Assembly (NCBI GenBank): GCA_963710315.1
Contig: CAVPZW010000006.1
Span: 744,001 to 808,000 of the forward strand
Direction: 5' to 3'
Length of the DNA: 64,000 bases
Origin: Palsa-360 sp963710315
GTDB lineage: Bacteria > Acidobacteriota > Terriglobia > Acidiferrales > UBA7541
How positions within the stretch are numbered: position 1 is the first letter of the stretch; every line of letters begins with the position of its first letter. Of the stretch, positions 8,817 through 20,630 are shown one piece after another. The position numbers and the translations under genes were made by a program. The notes beneath the pieces are model-generated. The model did no database searches. It was not told the origin of the DNA and worked only from the letters and a program-made list of their open reading frames with translations.

Positions 8817-9215
8817 CTACCAGACTTCGCACAACACTTCGCCGCCTACATGCGCTTTGCGCGCCGCGCGGCCGGTCATCACGCCCTTGGGCGTGGTCAT
8901 AATGCTGATGCCCATTCCGCCGACCACCGGACGGATCCCGATGGAGCCGAGATAGCGGCGGCTGCCGGGCTTGGAAATGCGCTTCAGATCGGTGATCACG
9001 CTGCGCTTGTCCGGTGTGTATTTCAGGAACAGGCGCAGGGTCTTGCGAGTCTTGTTTTCCTCGATCAGCTTGTAGGTGGAAATGTAGCCCTCTTCCTTGA
9101 GAATGCGGGCCACTTCGACCTTCAATTTCGAGGTGGGAATATCCACGCGCGCATGGCGGGCTTTGGCCGCGTTGCGGATTCGCGTCAGTAAATCGGAAAT
9201 AGGATCGGTTTGCAT
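8817..9215 (-). CDS. rpsH: 30S ribosomal protein S8
   Basis: Primary 16S rRNA-binding protein, and in many bacteria a translational repressor of the spc operon. The 132-residue product has MQTDPISDLLTRIRNAAKAR at the start and the conserved C-terminal GGMGISIMTTPKGVMTGRAA. Between rpsN and rplF. Confidence 0.97.
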   Translation of the reverse strand: MQTDPISDLLTRIRNAAKARHARVDIPTSKLKVEVARILKEEGYISTYKLIEENKTRKTLRLFLKYTPDKRSVITDLKRISKPGSRRYLGSIGIRPVVGGMGISIMTTPKGVMTGRAARKAHVGGEVLCEVW

Positions 9216-9234
9216 GGTTGTCTTTTCTCGGCTC

Positions 9235-9420
9235 CTACCAGCTTGCCTTCACCACGCCGGGAATTTCCCCGCGCAGTGCGTGTCCGCGGAAGCAGATGCG
9301 GCACATTTGAAACTTACGCAGGTAACCGCGCGGGCGGCCGCACAGGCGGCAGCGGTTGCGCACGCGTACCTTGAACTTCGGCTTTCTGCGCATCTTGGCA
9401 AATTGCGAATCTCGCGCCAT
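9235..9420 (-). CDS. rpsN: 30S ribosomal protein S14, zinc-binding type
   Basis: The 61-residue short form of S14 (type Z). Zinc ligands Cys24, Cys27, Cys40 and Cys43 are all present (RCRLCGRP...MCRICFRG). C-terminus GEIPGVVKASW is typical. Located between rplE and rpsH, the canonical position. Confidence 0.97.
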   Translation of the reverse strand: MARDSQFAKMRRKPKFKVRVRNRCRLCGRPRGYLRKFQMCRICFRGHALRGEIPGVVKASW

Positions 9421-9454
9421 CGTTTCTCCTCGAAATTTCTTCCAGCTAAGCTGA

Positions 9455-10003
9455 CTAAGCCTGCGGGCGCAGCGGAACGCCCAGCAACTTCAAAAGCTCG
9501 CGGCCTTCTTCATCGTTCTTGGCCGTGGTGGTCAAAGTAATGTTCATGCCCTTGATCTTGTCGACTCGCGTGTAATCGATCTCCGGAAACACCAGCTGGT
9601 CGCGCAATCCCATGGTGTAATTGCCGCGCCCGTCAAACGCATTCGGAGGCAAGCCGCGGAAATCGCGCACGCGCGGCAGGACCACGTTGCACAGGCGGTC
9701 CAGGAATTCGTACATGCGGTCGCCGCGCAGCGTGACGCAGCATCCGATGGGCATGCCCTTGCGAATCTTGAAATTGGCGATGGACTTCTTGGCGCGCGTC
9801 ACTATCGGCTTTTGCCCGGCAATCTGCCCCAGCTCGATGACCGCCACGTCCAGCAGCTTGACGTTCTGGCTGGCCTCGCCCATGCCGATATTCACGGTCA
9901 CCTTGGAAACCCTCGGCACCGCCATCGGATTCTTCCGCCCAAAGCGCTTCATCAGCGCGGGGATCACTTCACTGCGATAACGTTCCTGCAATCGGCTCAT
10001 CAT
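9455..10003 (-). CDS. rplE: 50S ribosomal protein L5
   Basis: 5S rRNA-binding protein that contacts the P-site tRNA. The 182-residue product includes NPMAVPRVSKVTVNIGMGEA, AGQKPIVTRAKKSIANFKIR, GCCVTLRGDRMYEFLDRL and GNYTMGLRDQLVFPEI. Two consecutive ATG codons are possible starts (10,003 or 10,000). Between rplX and rpsN. Confidence 0.97.
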   Translation of the reverse strand: MMSRLQERYRSEVIPALMKRFGRKNPMAVPRVSKVTVNIGMGEASQNVKLLDVAVIELGQIAGQKPIVTRAKKSIANFKIRKGMPIGCCVTLRGDRMYEFLDRLCNVVLPRVRDFRGLPPNAFDGRGNYTMGLRDQLVFPEIDYTRVDKIKGMNITLTTTAKNDEEGRELLKLLGVPLRPQA

Positions 10004-10085
10004 GATTCGTCTCTTTATCCGTCCCTTTGCGCCTTCTCCACTTGCCAGGTTTCTCTTTGTTCAAGAAATGCCCGCGGGAGTCTGC

Positions 10086-10445
10086 TTACTTTTCGAGCGT
10101 GTTGCCGCAACGCCGGCAAACGCGTTCCTTGCTTCCATCCGGCAAAACTTTGTGGCCGATCCGCGTGCCCTTGTTGCACGCCGGGCAAAGCAGTTGAACG
10201 TTGGAAATGGGCAGCGAACCTTCTTTTTCGACAATCCCGCCCTTCACGTTCTTTTGCGGATTGGGCCGTGTGTGCCGCTTGATGATGCCGGCATGTTCCA
10301 CGGTTACCGTTCGCTTGGCCGGATTCACGCCCAGCACTCGGCCGGTTTTTCCGCGATCGCGTCCGGTCAACACTCGAACTTCGTCGCCTCGCTTAATGCC
10401 TGCCGCGGTTGAGGGGAGTTCCACACGCTTTCTCATAGGACTCAC
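10086..10445 (-). CDS. rplX: 50S ribosomal protein L24, with C-terminal zinc-ribbon motif
   Basis: Assembly-initiator protein of the large subunit. The 119-residue product has the KOW motif RGDEVRVLTGRDRGKTGRVL and VEHAGIIKRHTRPNPQKNVK. The C-terminal part holds two CxxC pairs (LCPACNKG and VCRRCGNTLEK), so it probably binds zinc. Its start overlaps the rplN stop by 4 bases. Confidence 0.96.
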   Translation of the reverse strand: MSPMRKRVELPSTAAGIKRGDEVRVLTGRDRGKTGRVLGVNPAKRTVTVEHAGIIKRHTRPNPQKNVKGGIVEKEGSLPISNVQLLCPACNKGTRIGHKVLPDGSKERVCRRCGNTLEK

Positions 10446-10810
10446 CAGACCTCCGGCGCGAGCGATACGATCTTTGCAAATTTCTTTTCGCGCAATTCGC
10501 GCGCCACCGGCCCGAACACGCGCGTGCCTACCGGTTCGTTTGCGTCGTTAATCAGCACCGCCGCGTTATCGTCAAAGCGGATGTAGGTGCCATCCTTGCG
10601 GCGATGCTCTTTGCGGGTGCGCACCACCACGGCCTTGACCACCGAGCCTTTTTTAACTGCGCTGTCCGGCGCGGCTTCCTTCACCGCAGCTGTAATCACA
10701 TCGCCAAGGCCCGCGCGGCTTCCCGCGTCTCCGCCCAGCGGCAAAATACAAGTGATCTGGCGCGCGCCTGAATTGTCGGCCACCGTGAGCCAGCTTCGCA
10801 TCTGAATCAT
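10442..10810 (-). CDS. rplN: 50S ribosomal protein L14
   Basis: Large-subunit protein forming an intersubunit bridge. The 122-residue product starts MIQMRSWLTVADNSGARQI and includes the conserved VVVRTRKEHRRKDGTYIRFD and NEPVGTRVFGPVARELREK. ATGA-type overlap with rplX. Confidence 0.97.
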   Translation of the reverse strand: MIQMRSWLTVADNSGARQITCILPLGGDAGSRAGLGDVITAAVKEAAPDSAVKKGSVVKAVVVRTRKEHRRKDGTYIRFDDNAAVLINDANEPVGTRVFGPVARELREKKFAKIVSLAPEVW

Positions 10811-10839
10811 GACTGTTGTCCTTTAACTCTCTGAGCACG

Positions 10840-11133
10840 TTAAACGGCCCGCTTGCTGCGCATCACAACTTCGGCGAGCCGCCAGCGTTTCAGCTTGGAC
10901 ATCGGACGGGTTTCCACGATTCGCACCGTGTCTCCCTGACGCGCCTTGCGTTCCTCGTCATGCGCGTAAAACTTCTTGGACACCCGCATGACGCGCCGAT
11001 ACAACTTGTGTTGCACGAGGCGCGTAACCTTCACGACAATCGTTTTTTCCATCTTGGCGCTGGTCACCACGCCGGTTACTTCCTGGCGTTCGTGGCGCAC
11101 GGGCGCTGCCGTTGCTGCGGTTTCAGTTGCCAT
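10840..11133 (-). CDS. rpsQ: 30S ribosomal protein S17
   Basis: Primary 16S rRNA-binding OB-fold protein. The 97-residue product has a short Ala/Thr-rich N-terminal extension, then EVTGVVTSAKMEKTIVVKV, YRRVMRVSKKFYAHDEE and GDTVRIVETRPMSKLKRWRL. It overlaps the rpmC stop by one base. Confidence 0.96.
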   Translation of the reverse strand: MATETAATAAPVRHERQEVTGVVTSAKMEKTIVVKVTRLVQHKLYRRVMRVSKKFYAHDEERKARQGDTVRIVETRPMSKLKRWRLAEVVMRSKRAV

Positions 11134-11336
11134 TATGCCTTCCTCAATTCGCGCTCGCGCAAAAGCGTCTTCACGCGGGCCAGATCCTTACGCGCCGTTC
11201 GCAGTTTGGTCACGGCCTCGGCCTGCCCGGTCGAAAGTTGAAAGCGCAGCCGGAAAACCTGTTCGGCCAACTCCAGCTGCCGCTGATTCAGCTCCGCCGT
11301 ATCCTGATCTCGCATCTTTTCAATTCGGCTTGGCAT
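11133..11336 (-). CDS. rpmC: 50S ribosomal protein L29
   Basis: Small helical-hairpin protein near the exit tunnel, part of the trigger factor and SRP docking site. The 67-residue product has ELNQRQLELAEQVFRLRFQ and KLRTARKDLARVKTLLRERE. Tightly packed between rplP and rpsQ, with one-base overlaps at both ends. Confidence 0.95.
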   Translation of the reverse strand: MPSRIEKMRDQDTAELNQRQLELAEQVFRLRFQLSTGQAEAVTKLRTARKDLARVKTLLRERELRKA

Positions 11337-11752
11337 TAGAGCGCTCCTGCCCGGCTGACAAACCGCGTGCGAATCGGCAGCTTGTGCGACGCCAGCTTCA
11401 TGGCTTCCTGAGCGGTGGCCAGATCGACCCCGGCCATTTCAAACATCACGCGGCCAGGCTTCACGACCGCCACCCACTTCTCCGGAGCCCCCTTGCCCTT
11501 ACCCATGCGGGTTTCCGCCGGCTTCTTGGTAAACGGCTTGTCCGGAAAAATCCGGATCCAAAGCTTTCCGCCGCGCTTGATAAATCGCGTGATAGCCACG
11601 CGCGACGCTTCGATCTGCCGGTCGGTAATCCAGGCTGGCTCCAGCGCCTTCAATCCGTATTCCCCGAACGAAATTTCGCTGCCGCGCCAAGCCTTGCCGC
11701 GGCGCCGTCCGCGCTGTTGTTTCCGGTACTTCACCTTCTTTGGCATTAACAT
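11336..11752 (-). CDS. rplP: 50S ribosomal protein L16
   Basis: Organises the tRNA-binding region of the large subunit. The 138-residue product starts MLMPKKVKYRKQQRGRRRGK, includes FGEYGLKALEPAWITDRQIE, RIFPDKPFTKKPAETRMGKG and PGRVMFEMAGV. The first ATG (MLMPKK) matches the family start. About 100 bases separate it from rpsC. Confidence 0.97.
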   Translation of the reverse strand: MLMPKKVKYRKQQRGRRRGKAWRGSEISFGEYGLKALEPAWITDRQIEASRVAITRFIKRGGKLWIRIFPDKPFTKKPAETRMGKGKGAPEKWVAVVKPGRVMFEMAGVDLATAQEAMKLASHKLPIRTRFVSRAGAL

Positions 11753-11852
11753 CGCTGTGTTCCCTCAAACCTTTGGCAAATCGTCTGCCTGCTGAATCGT
11801 CCCGCAAACTGCATCGGCGAGCCTTCCGCCGGTCACTGCCATAACACCATTG

Positions 11853-12524
11853 CTATACGGCCGCCGCTTGCACTTCGGGCTTCTTGATGATGCCGCGCTG
11901 GGGAACGTTTTCCCCCTGGTAAATCCAGCACTTTACGCCGATCACGCCGTACGTGGTGTGAGCCTCGGCCGTGCCGTAATCGATGTCCGCGCGCAGGGTT
12001 TGCAGCGGCAAACGCCCCTGCAGGTACCATTCCTTGCGGGCGATTTCCGCTCCGTTCAAGCGTCCCGCCACGCGAATCTTGATTCCCTTGCAGCCAAAAC
12101 GCAGCGCCGAATCGACAGCCTTGCGCATTGCCCGGCGAAAAGCCACGCGCTTTTCAAGCTGCAGCGCGATGGACTCGGCCACCAGCGTCGCGTCCAGTTC
12201 CGGCCGGTGCACTTCCACGATGTCGATGTGCACTTCGCGCTTGGTGCGCTTCTGAATCTCGCCCTTGAGCTTGTCGATCTCCGCGCCCTTGCGCCCGATG
12301 ATGATTCCGGGACGCGCGGTGGACACGCGAACCACCAGCTTGTTGGCGGCGCGCTCGATGTCGATCGAGCTGATGCCCGCCGACTTCAGGCGCTCCTTCA
12401 GCGTCTTGCGCAAGTTCACGTCTTCATGCAGCAGGTCGGCATAATCGCGGTCCGCGTACCACCGCGACTTCCAAGGCTTGTTGTAGCCAAGGCGAAACCC
12501 GTATGGATGTGTCTTCTGTCCCAA
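11853..12524 (-). CDS. rpsC: 30S ribosomal protein S3
   Basis: Small-subunit head protein at the mRNA entry site. The 223-residue product starts MGQKTHPYGFRLGYNKPWKS. It has the KH motif region RPGIIIGRKGAEIDKLKGE, the segment GCKGIKIRVAGRLNGAEIAR and C-terminal GVIGVKCWIYQGE. Between rplV and rplP. Confidence 0.97.
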   Translation of the reverse strand: MGQKTHPYGFRLGYNKPWKSRWYADRDYADLLHEDVNLRKTLKERLKSAGISSIDIERAANKLVVRVSTARPGIIIGRKGAEIDKLKGEIQKRTKREVHIDIVEVHRPELDATLVAESIALQLEKRVAFRRAMRKAVDSALRFGCKGIKIRVAGRLNGAEIARKEWYLQGRLPLQTLRADIDYGTAEAHTTYGVIGVKCWIYQGENVPQRGIIKKPEVQAAAV

Positions 12525-12535
12525 AGCTTCCTCCG

Positions 12536-13048
12536 CTACTTCTTCGACGACTTTCGGGCCGGCTTTTTCTGTCCGGCAAGCGCCTTGCGAGCCTTCTTAA
12601 CCGCTCCGGCGACGCCCTTGTGCGATTCCACTTCCGCTGCCGCTGCGGCTACGCGCTCTTTCGCCGCAACATGATGCTCGGCCACGCCCACAACAATGTG
12701 CGCTGTTCGACGCTGGTATCGGAATGCGCGGCCCATGGGCGCCGGGCGTAATCTCTTCCAGCGCGAACCTTCGTTCACGTAGCAGTTGGACACGAACAAA
12801 TGATCCACGTCCAGCGATGCGCCCGCGTCTTCCGCCTTGCGCTCAGCGTTGGCAATGGCGCTGCGCAGAACTTTTTCCACGTCGCGCGAGGCGCGCTTCA
12901 TGGTGAAGCGCAAAATCTGCAACGCGGCTTCGGCGCGCTGCCCGCGAATCATGTCGATGACCAGCCGAATCTTCTGCGGCGACATGCGAACATGCTTGGC
13001 CATGGCCACTGCCTCGATTGCCGGCGTTTGTAATGTTTCGTTAGCCAT
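12536..13048 (-). CDS. rplV: 50S ribosomal protein L22, with basic C-terminal extension
   Basis: Exit-tunnel protein binding 23S rRNA. The core (about residues 10-125) has AMAKHVRMSPQKIRLVIDMI, VEKVLRSAIANAERK and GRAFRYQRRTAHIVV. At 170 residues it is longer than the usual ~110-120 because of an Ala/Lys-rich tail ending GQKKPARKSSKK, likely disordered and RNA-binding. It starts 3 bases after the rpsS stop. Confidence 0.95.
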   Translation of the reverse strand: MANETLQTPAIEAVAMAKHVRMSPQKIRLVIDMIRGQRAEAALQILRFTMKRASRDVEKVLRSAIANAERKAEDAGASLDVDHLFVSNCYVNEGSRWKRLRPAPMGRAFRYQRRTAHIVVGVAEHHVAAKERVAAAAAEVESHKGVAGAVKKARKALAGQKKPARKSSKK

Positions 13049-13051
13049 TGG

Positions 13052-13402
13052 TTATCCCTTCGGCGCTGATGGCGCGCCGCCTCCGGCCGATCCCGCTCCG
13101 CCCGCTGGAGGCGCGGCTACTCCCGCGGCACGTTCCAGCGCTGCCTTTACCGCGTGGCCTTTGAAGGTTCGCGTGGGCGCGAATTCCCCGAGCTTGTGGC
13201 CGATCATCTGTTCCGTGACGTAAACCGGAATGAATTTCCTGCCGTTGTGCACGGCGATGGTGTGGCCAATCATGTCCGGAAGAATCGTCGACCGGCGCGA
13301 CCACGTCTTAATCACTTTTTTTTCGTTGCGCGCATTCATTCCCGCCACCTTCACTTGCAGGTGCTGGTCGATGAACGGGCCTTTTTTTAGCGAACGTGCC
13401 AT
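13052..13402 (-). CDS. rpsS: 30S ribosomal protein S19, with Gly/Pro/Ala tail
   Basis: Small-subunit head protein. The core starts MARSLKKGPFIDQHLQVKV and includes IKTWSRRSTILPDMIGHTIA and HKLGEFAPTRTFKGH. The 116-residue length exceeds the usual ~92 because of a Gly/Pro/Ala-rich, probably disordered C-terminus. It is separated from rplB by a 453-base interval that holds an unrecognised small gene instead of the usual short gap. Confidence 0.96.
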   Translation of the reverse strand: MARSLKKGPFIDQHLQVKVAGMNARNEKKVIKTWSRRSTILPDMIGHTIAVHNGRKFIPVYVTEQMIGHKLGEFAPTRTFKGHAVKAALERAAGVAAPPAGGAGSAGGGAPSAPKG

Positions 13403-13442
13403 TGTTTCTCCCTACAGCTCAGCTCTTATTGCTCTGCGAATC

Positions 13443-13775
13443 TTATTCTTCCACTCGCCGGCACTTGACCCACTGCGCACGGCGCACCTTGCGGAATCCG
13501 CGTACCGGTCCAGGCACTCGGTGCGACACAGGACAGAACGGGCACACAAACCGGGTCCCTTGCGCGTTCGGCGTTTTCTCCACCGTTACAGCCCACCCGG
13601 GCTTGCACAGCCGGTATAGAACTTGCACCGGAACCGCCGCTGCAAATCGGCTGGCCGGCTTCACCGGCTTTGCCGCCGGACGAGCCGCCGCACGGGCCGC
13701 CCGCGCCGGTTTCCGTGTCCGCGCCACGCGCCGTGCTGCCGGCCGCGATCGTTTCGTTCGTGATGCGCTCATCAT
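13443..13775 (-). CDS. Unrecognised small basic Cys-containing protein inside the S10 operon
   Basis: No family recognised. The 110-residue product has an Arg/Ala/Lys/Pro-rich N-terminal half (residues 1-45) followed by a compact part with LCKPGW, a CxxC pair in FVCPFCPVSHRV, and KCRRVEE at the end. The four cysteines and one histidine could bind one metal ion. It lies on the coding strand between rplB and rpsS, which are normally adjacent, and fills an otherwise empty interval in a tightly packed operon. Two tandem ATGs (13,775 and 13,772) are possible starts. It could be a lineage-specific ribosome-associated or RNA-binding protein; that is inference. Chance ORF is possible, but the operon spacing argues against it. 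Confidence 0.6.
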   Translation of the reverse strand: MMSASRTKRSRPAARRVARTRKPARAARAAARPAAKPVKPASRFAAAVPVQVLYRLCKPGWAVTVEKTPNAQGTRFVCPFCPVSHRVPGPVRGFRKVRRAQWVKCRRVEE

Positions 13776-13855
13776 TCTTTTCTCAACTTCCCCTCAAATA
13801 CCCGCCGCGCCAGGCTGAGTATTTTTTTCTGCAGGTGCTACGTTTTCAAAACCGC

Positions 13856-14677
13856 TTAAGGCTTCCTGCGCTGCACAATCTGGCGATCGGAACGCCGGTT
13901 GCGCCGCGTCTTGGCGCCCAATGTCGAAAATCCCCACGGTGTTTGCGGATGATTTCCCTTCACGCGCCCCTCACCGCCGCCGTGCGGATGGTCGACCGGG
14001 TTCATGGCCACGCCGCGAACCGTGGGCCGCCGTCCGTGCCAGCGCGTTCGGCCAGCCTTGCCGTAAGTCACATTCTCGTGGTCCAGGTTTCCGACCTGGC
14101 CGATGGTCGCCATGCAATCCAGCGAAAACTTACGAACTTCACCCGAAGGCAGCTTAACGAGGGCTACATCGCCTTCCTTGCTCAACAATTGCGCCGAGCC
14201 GCCCGCCGAGCGCACCAGCTGCGCGCCTTTTCCGGGCTGCAACTCCAGGTTGTGCAACTGCGTTCCGGGAGGGATGGCCCGAATGACCATCGCGTTTCCC
14301 GGCAAAATGTCCGCGCCTTCGCCGGTCTGCACGGTCATGCCGACTTCCAGCCCGATGGGATGCAGAATGTAGCGCTTTTCTCCGTCGGCGTAGTGCAAGA
14401 GCGCCAGGCGCGCCGAGCGGTTGGGGTCGTACTCGATGGCCGCAACGCGTGCCGGAATGCCCTTCTTCTCGCGGCGAAAATCGATCGAGCGGTATTGCTT
14501 CTTGTGGCCGCCGCCGCGATGCCAGATGGTGATCTCGCCATGCGAGTTGCGTCCGCCGGTGCGCTTCTTGGGCTCAACGAGAGCCTTCTCGGGCGTCTGC
14601 TTGGTGATCTCGCTCTTGTCGAGCATCGTGATAAAACGCCGCGATGCTGTGTATGGATTAAATGTTTTTAGTGCCAT
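13856..14677 (-). CDS. rplB: 50S ribosomal protein L2
   Basis: Core large-subunit protein near the peptidyl transferase centre. The 273-residue product starts MALKTFNPYTASRRFITM. It has GRNSHGEITIWHRGGGHKKQ and the signature GVAMNPVDHPHGGGEGR, including the conserved His near the catalytic centre, then HPQTPWGFSTLGAKTRR. Between rplW and the small unknown gene. Confidence 0.97.
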   Translation of the reverse strand: MALKTFNPYTASRRFITMLDKSEITKQTPEKALVEPKKRTGGRNSHGEITIWHRGGGHKKQYRSIDFRREKKGIPARVAAIEYDPNRSARLALLHYADGEKRYILHPIGLEVGMTVQTGEGADILPGNAMVIRAIPPGTQLHNLELQPGKGAQLVRSAGGSAQLLSKEGDVALVKLPSGEVRKFSLDCMATIGQVGNLDHENVTYGKAGRTRWHGRRPTVRGVAMNPVDHPHGGGEGRVKGNHPQTPWGFSTLGAKTRRNRRSDRQIVQRRKP

Positions 14678-14775
14678 ACCTTTAACTCTCTTCCTTAGGC
14701 ACGCTCCGCGGGCCCCAGCCTGCGGACCCTTGTTTTACGGATCGCGCGCGTCCGCAGCCAGAACCCCGGGCTATA

Positions 14776-15072
14776 CTACAAATTGTCCGCGTACTCGATC
14801 ATCTTCTCGCCGGCCGCCAACTTCACGTAAGCCTTCTTCCAGTCCCGCCGGAATCCTTCGGCGCGACCGCGGCGGCGAAACTTGCCGTGATAAATCGCCG
14901 TGCGCACTGCTTCCACCTTCACCTTGAAAATCTTCTGAACGGCTTCGCGAATCTGCGTCTTGGTCGCGTCCTTGGCCACTTCAAACACAACCGTGTGCTG
15001 AGTCTCCTTCACGCCGAGACCCTTCTCGGTGATGATTGGCCGCCGAATTACCTGAAATGCGCTGATGCTCAT
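14776..15072 (-). CDS. rplW: 50S ribosomal protein L23
   Basis: Exit-tunnel protein that docks trigger factor and SRP. With the ATG at 15,070-15,072 it is 98 residues: MSISAFQVIRRPIITEKG..., then VFEVAKDATKTQIREAVQKI and KVEAVRTAIYHGKFRR. An in-frame ATG 7 codons upstream (15,093) is an alternative; the downstream start matches family length and has a GA-rich ribosome-binding stretch before it. Between rplD and rplB; about 100 non-coding bases precede rplB. Confidence 0.93.
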   Translation of the reverse strand: MSISAFQVIRRPIITEKGLGVKETQHTVVFEVAKDATKTQIREAVQKIFKVKVEAVRTAIYHGKFRRRGRAEGFRRDWKKAYVKLAAGEKMIEYADNL

Positions 15073-15113
15073 AGCCTCGTCCTTCGCTTCCATCCTGCGT
15101 TTATTTGCCGGAC

Positions 15114-15886
15114 TTACTTCTTGCCCTTACCTTTTGCGGCCGACTTGTTGGCCGGAGCCTTCTTTTCCTTGGCTGCGGACTTCGCTGCCTTGGGAGCCTC
15201 GGCGGGCTTTGCCGCTTGAATCGTTACCACGTCCGCGACAGGCGCCGCAGTGCGCGGGCCGCCGCCCAGCGTTTCGCCGAGCCGCACAGCCGCGTCCTTC
15301 GAGAGATACAGGCGGTCGTGCCGCAGCAAATCGTAAGGCTGCAAGGCGTGCGGAGCCACCAGCTTCACGCCCTCGAGATTGCGGCTGGCCCGTTCAAGAT
15401 TGTGGTTCTCCGCGACTTCCACCAACAGCATTGTCTTCGTGCCATCCAGGCGCCCAAGCGCTTCGCGAAACGGCTTGGTCTTGTGCGAATCCAGCTGCCA
15501 GGCATCCACCACGGTCATCTTCTCATCGGCCAGCTTGGCCGAGAGCGCCGAACGCAGCGCGCCTAACACCATTTTGCGCGGCAGCTTGTAAGCGTAGCTG
15601 CGGGGTACCGGTCCGTGAACCGTGCCGCCCTTGCGCCAGATCGAGCTGCGAATCGAGCCAACGCGCGCCCGGCCCGTGCCCTTCTGCTTCCAGAGCTTTT
15701 TTCCCGAGCCTGAAACTTCTCCGCGGCCCTTGGTCTTGTGCGTTCCCGCGCGCTGCGCCGCCTGATACCAGCGGACCGTTTCGTGCAGCAGGTTAGGGTT
15801 CACCTTCGGCCTTAAACACGGCGTCGGGCAAGATCGATCTGCCCGACGTTCTTGCCTTCCAGATTCTTGATGTCCACTACCGCCAT
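15114..15886 (-). CDS. rplD: 50S ribosomal protein L4, frameshifted near the N-terminus
   Basis: L4 helps 50S assembly and lines the exit tunnel. From the ATG at 15,884-15,886 the frame reads MAVVDIKNLEGKNVGQIDL and then stops. The rest is in another frame from NPNLLHETVRWYQAAQRAG onward, with GRGEVSGSGKKLWKQKGTG and RARVGSIRSSIWRKGGTVHG. Removing one extra A/T pair at 15,830-15,831 and one extra C/G pair at 15,803-15,804 joins them as QIDLPDAVFKAEVNPNLLHE, giving 256 residues. So the gene carries two +1 insertions in about 30 bases. It has a Lys/Ala-rich C-terminal extension. Essential gene, so sequence error is the likeliest cause. Confidence 0.88.
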
Positions 15887-15944
15887 CGTCGTCGCGTCCT
15901 TAATTTTCTCTGCAAACTTTCGCTTGTACTGTTCCAAAAATTCG

Positions 15945-16586
15945 TTACTTGGCCTTGCGAGCCTTGCGGATCAGCAATATGTGCCCACCGGACCCGGCAC
16001 CGCGCCGCACACCAGCAGCAAGTTCTCGTCCGTATCCACTTTCACCACGCGCAGATTCTTGGTGGTCACTTGCGCGTTGCCCATGTGACCCGGAAAATGC
16101 TGTCCCTTCCAGACACGCGACGGGAAAGAGCTTCCGCCAATGCCGCCCGGCGCGCGATGGAACATCGAGCCGTGCGTGGCGTCGCCTCCGCGGTAGTGCC
16201 AGCGCTTGACGCCGCCCTGCAAATCCCTTGCCCTTGCTGACGCCGGTCACATCGACCAGCTCGCCGGGAGCGAAGCGATCCACCAGCACGCGGTCGCCGA
16301 TCTTGGTTTCGTCGGCCGAATCCTCGAGCCGAACTTCGCGAAGGCGGCGCATGGGCGCAACTTCGGCCTTCTTGAAGTGCCCGGTCATGGGCTTGTTAAT
16401 GCGTTGCGGCTTGATGAATTCCACCAGACCCAACTGCGCCGCGTCGTAGCCATCTTTTTCCTTGGTGCGCCGCTGCACCACGACGCAGGGCCCCGCCTGC
16501 AGCACGGTGCAGCCCAGCGCCGAGCCATCTTCGGCGAAGACCTGGGTCATGCCCAGCTTGATTCCGAGTATTCCGTTGACGGCCAT
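15945..16586 (-). CDS. rplC: 50S ribosomal protein L3, middle part out of frame
   Basis: L3 binds near the peptidyl transferase entrance. The frame 16,586-15,945 is open throughout, but only its first ~122 residues (MAVNGILGIKLGMTQVFAED to GVSKGKGFAG) and its last ~10 (LIRKARKAK) are L3. Between about 16,222 and 15,985 the L3 sequence is in a different frame (GGVKRWHYRGGDATHGSMFH, GGIGGSSFPSRVWKGQHFPG). One extra base at 16,220 and one missing C/G in the run 15,984-15,986 account for this and cancel out. A naive annotation would give a plausible-length but partly wrong protein. Confidence 0.88.
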   Translation of the reverse strand: MAVNGILGIKLGMTQVFAEDGSALGCTVLQAGPCVVVQRRTKEKDGYDAAQLGLVEFIKPQRINKPMTGHFKKAEVAPMRRLREVRLEDSADETKIGDRVLVDRFAPGELVDVTGVSKGKGFAGRRQALALPRRRRHARLDVPSRAGRHWRKLFPVACLEGTAFSGSHGQRASDHQESARGESGYGRELAAGVRRGAGSGGHILLIRKARKAK

Positions 16587-16651
16587 CGAAGTTGCCCTGC
16601 CTCTTCTTTCTTTTCCTGCTTCTTAGCTTGCTGCTTGCTTCCTGAATACGC

Positions 16652-16989
16652 TTACTTGCCGCCGTGTTCGCGCCCGAAAGCCTTGATCTCCACGTCCACT
16701 CCCGGCGGCAGGTCGAGCTTCATGAGCGCGTCCACCGTGTCCGGCGTGGGCTCCAGAATATCGATCAGGCGCTTGTGCGTGCGCATTTCAAACTGCTCGC
16801 GCGATTTCTTGTCCACGTGCGGCGACCGCAAGCACCGTCCAGCGGTTGATGGTCGTGGGCAGTGGAATCGGTCCGGCTACATTCGGCGCCGGTGCGCTTG
16901 GCGGTCTCGACAATCTCCCGCGTGGACTGATCGAGAATTCGGTGATCGTACGCTTTCAAACGAATGCGAATTTTTTCTCCGGCTGGCAT
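16652..16989 (-). CDS. rpsJ: 30S ribosomal protein S10, two +1 frameshifts
   Basis: S10 belongs to the 30S head and also pairs with NusB in antitermination. The start MPAGEKIRIRLKAYDHRILD and the end (VEIKAFGREHGGK, stop at 16,652-16,654) are clear. Removing one extra base at 16,884 and one at 16,830-16,831 restores GANVAGPIPLPTTINRWTVL and RSPHVDKKSREQFEMRTHKR, giving 111 residues. The span of 338 bases is exactly 336 plus 2. It lies 3 bases downstream of tuf. Sequence error is the likely cause. Confidence 0.88.
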
Positions 16990-16992
16990 AAG

Positions 16993-18183
<1,191 letters not shown>

Positions 18184-18280
18184 CGCTCTGTCTGCTCCTC
18201 AGCGTGAACGTTTGTCCGGCATCCAGCAAAAAAATAAGTTCGGTACTGCTAGCGAGTTGACCTGCCGGTCGACTTCGCGA

Positions 18281-20509
<2,229 letters not shown>

Positions 20510-20630
20510 TTCTGAATTACCGCGACTTTCTCCCCTGAGCCTGAAAAACCACCCAAAATCCCTTGTTTCCCTGCACAAAAACTTCAGCCGCCGAACCGGT
20601 TCTTCTCAGAAAAATCTTACCGGCACCCAA

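Noticed and set aside
13443..13775. The small gene as a displaced zinc-type ribosomal protein (L31, L32, L33 or L36)
   Set aside because: The cysteine spacing and flanking residues do not match any of these families.
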